This document shows positions 28,914 through 36,100 of a stretch of DNA of 39,729 nucleotides, one piece after another (the stretch's first letter is position 1; each line of letters opens with the position of its first letter). Location: positions 1-39,729 of IMG/VR virus record IMGVR_UViG_3300037087_000298, one strand, 5' to 3'. The translations under genes were made by a program, and so were the position numbers. The notes beneath the pieces were generated by a model, which saw only the letters and a program-made list of their open reading frames with translations, made no database searches and was not told the origin of the DNA. Source of the stretch: a virus.

Positions 28914-29179
28914 ATTCCCTCCGTCGCTGTGTTCAACGGGTTGTTCTTCTTCTCGATTCCTCTCTGATTGACCCTTATCACTTCCTTTGATACTCCCCTG
29001 GCACCTCGGGCTTCTATTGCCTCTATTGATCCTTTGTGTTCCTTGCTTATTGTCTTCGAGTGGATGAACATCCGAGAATATGGCCCCTCAATTTCCTTGG
29101 CGCCGGACTTGTTGAATTTCTCCAGCCTCATTTGGTCCTTCTCGCTCATGAAGTCCTTTGTCTGTTCCCTATTTTCCAT
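28910..29179 (-). CDS. hypothetical 89-residue protein
   Basis: From the ATG at 29179 (a TTG two codons earlier is possible). Charged and helical, with the segment GARGVSKEVIRVNQRGIEKK. The pattern is typical of small nucleic-acid-associated viral proteins but matches no family I know. Confidence 0.45.
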   Translation of the reverse strand: MENREQTKDFMSEKDQMRLEKFNKSGAKEIEGPYSRMFIHSKTISKEHKGSIEAIEARGARGVSKEVIRVNQRGIEKKNNPLNTATEGI

Positions 29180-29181
29180 AT

Positions 29182-29343
29182 TCAAATTTTCCGTTTTGGT
29201 TTTATTAGCTCCCGCAGTTCCCTCAGCGATTTTCGAGATAAGTTATTTGTAAGTCTCCAGATCATCGCTCTTTTTGCATTTCCCATATCACAGAATGGAC
29301 ATTTACTTATATCACTCAATTTTATCTTTTCTTTATTTTCCAT
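29182..29343 (-). CDS. 53-residue protein
   Basis: ATG at 29343. ISKCPFCDMGNAKRAMIWRL carries a single CxxC, then a basic helix (SRKSLRELRELIKPKRK). May dimerise around zinc. It overlaps the previous gene by 11 bases. Confidence 0.5.
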   Translation of the reverse strand: MENKEKIKLSDISKCPFCDMGNAKRAMIWRLTNNLSRKSLRELRELIKPKRKI

Positions 29344-29587
29344 TCTTCCTGGGCATATCCTCCTTGCAATAGTCAGACTCCGTCCTGTAGTCCAGCAATT
29401 TACCGCACTTTTTGCAGTGTCGATTTCTGAACTCGTTCATGTTCCTCACGAAGTTCCGGCAGTATTTCCTTCTCTTCTCCCTGTTCTTGTTGTTCCATTT
29501 TCTCTGGCTCTCCAGTTGCTTCTGCCTGTACTCCGGATCATTCTTCATCCTCTCCGCATGATGCATGGCAGTCCCTGGCCTGATCAT
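29333..29587 (-). CDS. basic zinc-finger protein
   Basis: Product of 84 residues. The N-terminal helix is strongly basic (YRQKQLESQRKWNNKNREKR) and the end holds HCKKCGKLLDYRTESDYC, a likely zinc site. It overlaps the gene upstream by 4 bases. DNA- or RNA-binding is likely. Confidence 0.55.
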   Translation of the reverse strand: MIRPGTAMHHAERMKNDPEYRQKQLESQRKWNNKNREKRRKYCRNFVRNMNEFRNRHCKKCGKLLDYRTESDYCKEDMPRKNGK

Positions 29588-29937
29588 TCAAGCATTTCCC
29601 GGAACTTCTCCAAGGTGATTCTCTTCCCGAATAGTTTGTTGTATGTCTCCCAGATGTTGTAAGACTCAGCGGGATATTTCTTTACTCTTTCCTTGGCATT
29701 TTCAATCCATTCCTTTTCCTTTGGATCAGATATATCTGGCTTTTTCCTTTGGCTCTCTTCTGATAATTTTTTGTTGAGCTCGTCCAATTCCTGCTGTTTT
29801 TTCTTTATTTCAAGTTTCAAGAATTCTTCCGAGTAATCTCTCTGTATGCAGTTTTGTACGTATTTTGAGAAATCCGGAATGTCTTTTGCGATCTCTCCCG
29901 TTATTCCGGGCAGACTAATCGATTTTATAAAAGTCAT
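29584..29937 (-). CDS. coiled-coil protein
   Basis: Product of 117 residues. After a short lead (ISLPGITGEIAKDIPDFS), residues 36-65 form a coiled coil (LKLEIKKKQQELDELNKKLS), then a helical end with YNIWETYNKLFGKRI. Operon overlap of 4 bases on each side. No family recognised. Confidence 0.45.
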   Translation of the reverse strand: MTFIKSISLPGITGEIAKDIPDFSKYVQNCIQRDYSEEFLKLEIKKKQQELDELNKKLSEESQRKKPDISDPKEKEWIENAKERVKKYPAESYNIWETYNKLFGKRITLEKFREMLE

Positions 29938-30095
29938 TCTTCGTCTGATATCGGAGTAGAGTTCTCAATATCCACCAATTTAATTTTTACAAAAACGCCG
30001 AATTTGTCCGTGCCAGAAATATATTCGTCAGTCTGCTCTTTAATAGTAATTGTTAGAATCTTTCCGTAAATCGTCTTTATCTTGATCCTTGCCAT
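29934..30095 (-). CDS. 53-residue beta-type protein
   Basis: I prefer the ATG at 30095; TTG or GTG codons upstream would lengthen it to 68 residues. The strand pattern IKIKTIYGKILTITIKEQTD then YISGTDKFGVFVKIKLVDI resembles a small Sm-like or SH3-like barrel. A TATA box lies about 55 bases upstream. First gene of its operon. Function unknown. Confidence 0.5.
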   Translation of the reverse strand: MARIKIKTIYGKILTITIKEQTDEYISGTDKFGVFVKIKLVDIENSTPISDEE

Positions 30096-30145
30096 GTTCT
30101 TGTTCTTGGTGCGCCCAACGCTTCCGAAATTCACACGCAAACCCC

Positions 30146-30154
30146 TTTTTTAAA
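30146..30154 (-). promoter_or_regulatory. TATA box of the 30095 operon
   Basis: TTTTAAAAA on the minus strand, the same sequence as at two operator-bearing promoters, but here without the AATACA-N4-TGTATT palindrome, so this operon is probably controlled differently. Confidence 0.45.
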
Positions 30155-30230
30155 ACCTTTCTTTTCAAGTCGCTATTTTATAGTTGCAACTGTTTCCACT
30201 GCAGAATTTTCCTACTACTACTTACTTACT

Positions 30231-30310
30231 AAGTTAATAATTAATTAATAATTAATAATACAAATAGCTCTTTTCCCTATTTTTCTTGTTTGAATGTCTC
30301 ATAATGTCTC
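30231..30310. repeat. AT-rich tandem repeats, possible unwinding element
   Basis: The 11-mer TTAATAATTAA occurs twice head to tail (30234-30255) and starts again. Further on, AATGTCTC occurs at 30293-30300 and 30303-30310. No gene is seen from 30155 to 30676. The AT content and repeats fit a replication origin or regulatory island. Confidence 0.45.
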
Positions 30311-30348
30311 GTATTAATCCCATTTATTACAACATGGTATTACTTTTG

Positions 30349-30396
30349 GTTATTAATCAAAGTTATTAATTTAAGTTAATAATCCAGATTAATAAC
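30349..30396. repeat. four heptamers at 13-bp steps, mirror arranged
   Basis: TTATTAA at 30350 and 30363, then its reverse complement TTAATAA at 30376 and 30389, all exactly 13 bases apart. The outer pair extends to 10-bp arms, GTTATTAATC and GATTAATAAC. The array abuts a plus-strand TATA box. It looks like a cooperative binding site (operator or origin iterons). Confidence 0.6.
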
Positions 30397-30427
30397 ATTT
30401 ATAAATAGGCACTACGTCTCTATTTCA

Positions 30428-30575
30428 TAAGATTCTGTGAGGTTTTCCCTTTCAGGAGGGATGCGACAAAGATGCCCTACAAGGGTTAAGAGTCCAACAT
30501 CCATCCGCAGAACTCAAATCGGGTAGAACGTCAGCTTTCTTAATAACCCCTTCCAGAATCCTTTAGGTAGCTTTT
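30428..30575 (+). ncRNA. putative structured plus-strand RNA
   Basis: A TATA box ATTTATAAATA at 30397-30407 predicts a start near 30428. GATTCTG (30431-30437) pairs with CAGAATC (30554-30560), closing about 130 bases. Inside are CCCT/AGGG and CCC/GGG hairpins and a GGGTTAAG helix with a later CTTA...ACCC. TTTTTT follows near 30572 and more T runs after. No open frame of note. I cannot place it in a known RNA family. It is the only convincing plus-strand unit. Confidence 0.5.
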
Positions 30576-30676
30576 TTGACTGTCTTTTCCTTTTTCTTCT
30601 TTTCAATATGAATTACATTAATCCTTCTAAGCAAAGCTCCCAAAAGCCTGGAATAATCCCCACTTCCCATGCTTTC

Positions 30677-30952
30677 TTACTGCTCTATTTGTGTAAAGAA
30701 CTTTCTTCCGGCGTTTATCAGAATCCCCAGTACGGCCACGATAATCGGCGTGTAGTCCCCGAAGTTAACACCCGGAATCGCTTCTGCAAGGTATGCCAAT
30801 ACTGCAGCTCCTCCAGCGATCAAGGCACCCTTACCTACCTTCTTCAGGCCTACTAAATCTATCTGAAATCTCGACTTAATCACAGTTATGGGTGCTACAG
30901 GTACTTGTGGCACTAGCACTGGTTCAGAAGCCGATACTTTCTTTTTTGCCAT
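30677..30952 (-). CDS. holin-like small membrane protein
   Basis: Product of 91 residues. Two hydrophobic segments (about 42-58, GALIAGGAAVLAYLAEA, and 66-82, YTPIIVAVLGILINAG) are separated by a short turn with Pro and Asn, and a charged end RKFF follows. This fits class II-type holins, which open the membrane late in infection. It is near two more small membrane proteins. No endolysin is recognisable, so the lysis role is an inference. Confidence 0.55.
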   Translation of the reverse strand: MAKKKVSASEPVLVPQVPVAPITVIKSRFQIDLVGLKKVGKGALIAGGAAVLAYLAEAIPGVNFGDYTPIIVAVLGILINAGRKFFTQIEQ

Positions 30953-30991
30953 TATAAACTCACTTTCTATTGATATTTAAAGATTATGGAT

Positions 30992-31405
30992 TTACTGTGA
31001 TGCCCGTGTGAGATCGGACGGTGGGCAATTATTAAATGGTTTATTCACACATTCTGGCTTTATACTTACACTTTGGTTAACTGCTTCTATTGGCTTTTCC
31101 TGATAGATAATTGTTGTTTTCTCTTTGATGATTGTCGTGTTTGTATAATTAGACAGAGAAGAATTTAAGGCGTTGATTTGATTCTGAAGTTGATTAATCC
31201 TATTTTCCATATCAAGTAGATTTGAATAACCGCCCCCCGTTCCAATAAAACTTATAGAATTATTATCCTGAACAGAAGAATCATTCTGTGAAACATTAGA
31301 ATCATAAGGCACGAAATTAATCACGCCTTTTATATAAATCAATAATACAGCAAGGCATAAGAGAGCTGTTATTCCAAGAACAATAAAAAATGTTTTTGCT
31401 TTCAT
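30992..31405 (-). CDS. membrane-anchored coiled-coil protein under operator control
   Basis: Product of 137 residues. One N-terminal membrane segment (FFIVLGITALLCLAVLLIYI, 6-25) anchors an external domain with Asn/Ser-rich sequence, a coiled coil (MENRINQLQNQINALNSSLS, about 67-86) and several N-glycosylation sequons. Resembles spanin-like or pilus-like single-pass proteins. The ATG directly follows a palindromic operator, so its mRNA would be nearly leaderless. Role unknown, lysis or surface. Confidence 0.55.
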   Translation of the reverse strand: MKAKTFFIVLGITALLCLAVLLIYIKGVINFVPYDSNVSQNDSSVQDNNSISFIGTGGGYSNLLDMENRINQLQNQINALNSSLSNYTNTTIIKEKTTIIYQEKPIEAVNQSVSIKPECVNKPFNNCPPSDLTRASQ

Positions 31406-31406
31406 A

Positions 31407-31436
31407 AATACACTATTGTATTCTTCTTTTTTAAAA
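31407..31436 (-). promoter_or_regulatory. operator AATACA-N4-TGTATT and TATA box (copy 3)
   Basis: Perfect palindrome at 31407-31422 with spacer CTAT, ending one base before the ATG at 31405. TATA box TTTTAAAAAA at about 31427-31436. The 16-bp core is identical to copy 2. Confidence 0.7.
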
Positions 31437-31444
31437 CTTGCTGT

Positions 31445-31654
31445 TTATATGAAGTTGAAGACTTTTCCCAGTCCCATGACACCCGCGAGGAAGACTATTG
31501 TGGCCCACTGCATCTTCTGCTGGAACTTGTACCCCCTGACCATGGTCTTCAGTTCCTCCGTGTTCAGGAACAGTGTATCTAGCTTTTGGTTACTTGGAAG
31601 CTTCTGGAATCCCTTAAGATCTATATTTATGCCCATGACTATTTTATCTTCCAT
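31445..31654 (-). CDS. XhlA-like small membrane protein
   Basis: Product of 69 residues. A helical, soluble N-terminal part (LDTLFLNTEELKTMVRGYKF) and a single C-terminal membrane segment (WATIVFLAGVMGLGKVF, about 50-66) match the layout of haemolysin XhlA-type phage proteins and neck-to-membrane accessory proteins. It sits between the baseplate gene and the holin-like gene. Confidence 0.5.
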   Translation of the reverse strand: MEDKIVMGINIDLKGFQKLPSNQKLDTLFLNTEELKTMVRGYKFQQKMQWATIVFLAGVMGLGKVFNFI

Positions 31655-31667
31655 TGTTATTTAAACA

Positions 31668-33101
31668 TTACGAGTATAGCAAAGCAATGCTCTCCACCTT
31701 AGAACTAGCCGAATAAAAATTGATCCTTATCCTAAGGTTGTTCCCCGAGGTGCTGAACGAATAAGTGTTTGTTCCGAAGACAGGATGGTACACCGCTCCC
31801 CCGTCCGTGCTTGCGGAAACGACGATATTCCCGACCAGTTCCTCCCCAACTATCCTTAATTCCAGCGCCTGTATATTTGAGATAAGACTTCTAACCGGGC
31901 TTATCCACAATCCTGATGAAGCCCCATCCGTCTTAAGAACCCCCTCTGTTATGACTGTGTTGCTGTGCGTTCCTACGTCTTCATTAAAGTCAAAATTGTA
32001 TGAATAATTCAATTTGTGGGGATTGTTAGGCGGTGGACCCCCCTCGGCTATGTTCTTGATATTCTTAATCATTATATGCGTTCCCGATTCCTGATGCTCC
32101 GTGATTAGTTCCGTTCTCCAGCCGCCTTGATCCATCCCGAAAGAGTGCGTTATCTGGGATAGTTTATACTGCCCCGCCACCTTCTGCCTTGGCATTATGA
32201 ACCAGATATTGTCCCCGGGGTTTACCGTCTCCAGTCCAAAAGACTTGACCTTGGACTGCTGGTACCTGGTTTCTACCTCAGCCAGTTTGGCATTGGCTAT
32301 ATCCCTGACTTTTTCATACGTGTCCGCTGAACTATCGTTTACATACATTTCCTTTACATCCGTCTCTGATTCGCTTATCGCAGTGTATATTATCGGAAGA
32401 CCAGCATCATCCTGCCCTGATGCAACTACTCTGGATTTTGCGTAGTAGTCATTTGTCCCTATGTCCTCTCCTTTTATTAAATTGTCGCCCTCCACAACGG
32501 CATCCCCGTTGTTAACTATGGAGTTGGCCAGAAAATAATGAAAATCAAGATTATTGTCTACATAGCAATCAAATCCTGACTGGTTGCATAGTTCAATAAT
32601 GCAGTCCCAGAACGGCTTATAATTCCAATTTACGCTCATTAAGGTTGCATCATCCTGCACATTAGATGAAGTAAATCCCTGACTTGAGGGCAACTCAGCA
32701 ATTATTCCCTTTAATATCTGTGACGTGACTGTGTCGATGGCAGAGTAGCATACATAAAACTCGTTCAGATAAAATGACCTATGCCTTCCCTCTATATTCA
32801 GATACTGGCCATCCGTGGTCAGGTCGTCTTTTACATAGTCTATCCTTCCCCAGAATTGCAAGGTTGTCCCATCCACATTGTCCGCATAAAACTTTACTAT
32901 TTCCCCCCTGTTGAACGAACTTGAATACTGACCATTGGCGTTTGATACCTTTATGTTGAATGTGCCTACTCCTTTCGTTACGGGCAGAACCCACGAGCTG
33001 TCTATTATCCTTTTGGTCATGTCCAAGCCGTTTATTTCAACCTTGCCATGCGTGTTCCTAGTCTTGGGGATTGGTATGAATATCTGCGTTGACTTTATCA
33101 T
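31668..33101 (-). CDS. baseplate hub / tail-tip protein
   Basis: From the ATG at 33101, which overlaps the adhesin stop (ATGA); 477 residues. The first 350 resemble gp27/gpD-like hub proteins: WVLPVTKGVGTFNIKVSNAN, EIVKFYADNVDGTTLQFWGR, then ILKGIIAELPSSQGF and GFDCYVDNNLDFHYF, VNPGDNIWFI. The C-terminal 120 residues form an added beta domain (SPVRSLISNIQALELRIVGE ...). It would join the tube end to adhesins and form the opening for DNA exit. Confidence 0.65.
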   Translation of the reverse strand: MIKSTQIFIPIPKTRNTHGKVEINGLDMTKRIIDSSWVLPVTKGVGTFNIKVSNANGQYSSSFNRGEIVKFYADNVDGTTLQFWGRIDYVKDDLTTDGQYLNIEGRHRSFYLNEFYVCYSAIDTVTSQILKGIIAELPSSQGFTSSNVQDDATLMSVNWNYKPFWDCIIELCNQSGFDCYVDNNLDFHYFLANSIVNNGDAVVEGDNLIKGEDIGTNDYYAKSRVVASGQDDAGLPIIYTAISESETDVKEMYVNDSSADTYEKVRDIANAKLAEVETRYQQSKVKSFGLETVNPGDNIWFIMPRQKVAGQYKLSQITHSFGMDQGGWRTELITEHQESGTHIMIKNIKNIAEGGPPPNNPHKLNYSYNFDFNEDVGTHSNTVITEGVLKTDGASSGLWISPVRSLISNIQALELRIVGEELVGNIVVSASTDGGAVYHPVFGTNTYSFSTSGNNLRIRINFYSASSKVESIALLYS

Positions 33102-36100
33102 GTTGCGATCAGGCAATTATGGCAATTTGCCCTTACCTGAAGGTTTGGATTCAGTATCCTTTGGTCTGATGCGTTGCACTGGCTCAGGTCAGCCCATAGC
33201 CAGATACTCAAGTTCTCCAGATATTTAGCCTGACTTTTAATCTCGGTATAAGACGTATTAAGCAGATTCCCATTTGGTTTGAATGAGTTATTGTTCCATG
33301 TTATATTCAAACAGCTGAAGGATTGGTTTAGTCTTATTGACACATTTGCGTCCTTTCCCCCATAGCCAGTCATATTTATCCTGTATAATGGCATTACATT
33401 CGTCTGCCCGTATGCGGACACGTTCTTTGAGCTGTTGGTCTTGGGCAGGAAGAATATGTAATCTGTCCAACTATATGGCAATAACTTCACAAAGCTTGAC
33501 CTGTAATAAATAATGCTATTCGTGATATTCCCAGTAAGCCAAGGGGAAGACACAGTAAACTGGTAGGATTTGTTCCCCCCTACATAATCCTGATTCAATC
33601 TGCTAAAGTTTAATGTTGAGGTTCCAGTAGTGGCATTCATAAATGAAAAGGGAATAGACATATTAAAATAAGTATTACTATTTAGGGCATTAAGATAATT
33701 CTGTATTGCAGAGGTATTCAATGAAATCGGATTGGGACTATATGTGAAATTGACATTGGATATTTGTATTGTTCCTGCAGTATCAGAACTAATCTTTAAG
33801 GGGATGAAATAAAGATGCCCATTTGGATAAAATAAAGAGGCATTGGTAAAGGCATTTGATAAATTTATATTGGAGAAATCATAAGAATAAGTCGTATTAA
33901 ATGTTCCACTATAATTTCCATCGATTATCCCATCATTGCCCCAGTCTATAGAAATATTACTTGGATAAGAAAGAGGAATAGACATATTGACATATATTAA
34001 TTTGTTAGTTGCATTCAAATCGTCTATACCAGTTATATTGAAATTTACTCTCCACTTTAAATTATTACCGGGATTTGTAAAAATATGTAATACATCTGAT
34101 GTTGCAGATTCCCAATGCAATCCATTATCTGCGCTTAGATAAAGAGCATTAGTTTCGTTTATTGCGGGGGCAACAGAACCAATAACAATACTTGGAGTTA
34201 CTGATACAATATTCGCAGAAGAATCATATATAGATTTGGAGACTACAGAGGAATTAGCCCTTGTATAAATAATTCTTGTAACATTATGAATATACATATC
34301 TGTAGACATACCATAAACTGATGATGAAGATGTATAAAATTGTATAAAACTTGATAAGGTATTATCTACTAAAAAATAGGAAGGAACTCCAGTATAAGTT
34401 GTTGTAGTTACATCATCACAAGATGGTTTGGGTGAGGTATAATTATCATTTCCATATAATTGATTTTTCCATGTTGTTCTATTTACTTTTGTCAATACCA
34501 TATTTATTGTTGCCTGTGAATTTCCATTTCCACATGCTTGGAAAGGTACGGGTCGAGGTAATGAATAAACTATTGTATTTCCAAAATATACTTTATTATT
34601 CATATCAAAACTATTTGTATCAATATCACCTATATTTGAATCCATAGAAAAAGATATATTTATCTGTGGGGATTCAAGAAGAGAGATATTAGCAGAAGAA
34701 TAGTCATTTATACTTGCTGAACCTGCTTGTCCATGGGTGCCCAAATATAAATCTCCAGATAAGGTCTTTTCACAATATTGATTACCAGTAAGAGGGCAAC
34801 TACCCCTATTACCATATAACCACTTAGACATATCTACTGTTGCTCCATCAAAATTATCATAAACATTATTTATTGCCGAAGTATTCTGCGCCATAATCAC
34901 TCCGCTTGGGTCTAATTGGGCAGTAGTTAAAATGGTGTCTATATTGGAATAATTCATAAATCCGTATAAAGAATCCGAACCCGGATAACTCCCAGAGGCA
35001 ACGCTTCCATCGTGATAATTAACACCGAAATTAAAACCAGTAAGATTAAGTAAGAAACTATAGATATTTCCTGCCTTTAATATATCATCCAAAAGAATAT
35101 ACGCAACAAGATCTCCTTTTGTATAAAATGTTATATTTTGAGAAGTAAATTCATCTGTCTTTGCTGGATTGGCTATACTATTCAAAAATATATTACCGCC
35201 TTTTAAATATCCGTTGTATGCCCGATCAACAAAAGGGGACGAGTTAATGTCAAAGGTGTTATTAGAATATGTTGGTGTTGTGTTCACAAAAAAGAAAGTG
35301 GGGTTCTCGATTACTCCGGTTACATTAGAGATATTGAAACTAATGGCATTAATTTCATCTTTTCCATGAATTAAAAACCAAAGACTCTTCATTGATTGAT
35401 TGGTATTCTGACTTATCGTAAAAGATGAACCATTCAAGAAAAGATTGTTCCTAAAATAACTTATATTTATCGTCATGTTTATAGGGTTCCCGCAGGTGTA
35501 ATTGGTCCCATAATCGGGGTGGTCTATCGATAGACAAAAATTCGAAGAGGGGATTGATCCGTTTGCGTATAGATTTATCAGCCCAACTTCCGCTGTATTG
35601 TTTCCCTCCACATTATTGAAGAATATCCTATACGAAGAATATACCTTAAGCGTCCTGTTCGTGTCCGTCCAGTCGTAGTTTCCAGCCGTGTCATTTGTGA
35701 AAATTCCCCAAGTAAAATATCCTTCGGGAATTCCTGTAATTGTTATGTTCAGCCATGTATCGTTGACGTAGGAACTGTTTGTGTAGTTTGCCATCCAAGA
35801 ACCAGACCAGTTTCCATAAAGCTGGATAGTATTTACACCGACGTTGTCCGATGCTTTGAAATCAAAGGTTACAGATCTTGATGAAGAGTTGTAATTATCA
35901 ATCGGATTCGTCCCAAAGGAAGCAATTGGATTGATTACAAGCCATGCAACATATGACCTATTCAATCCTGTATTTCCCAAGGTATCATTTGCATAGGCAT
36001 TTATTGTTTTGTTTCCGTCTGAAAGTCCTGTTAAGGCATAAGTTCCATTGCACCATCCATTTGAAACTAATAATGTCTGGTTTGCATTTCCATTAACATT

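Noticed and set aside
30428-30575. Known riboswitch, RNase P, SRP or C/D box RNA
   Set aside because: None of the signature boxes I know for these families is present in the sequence.
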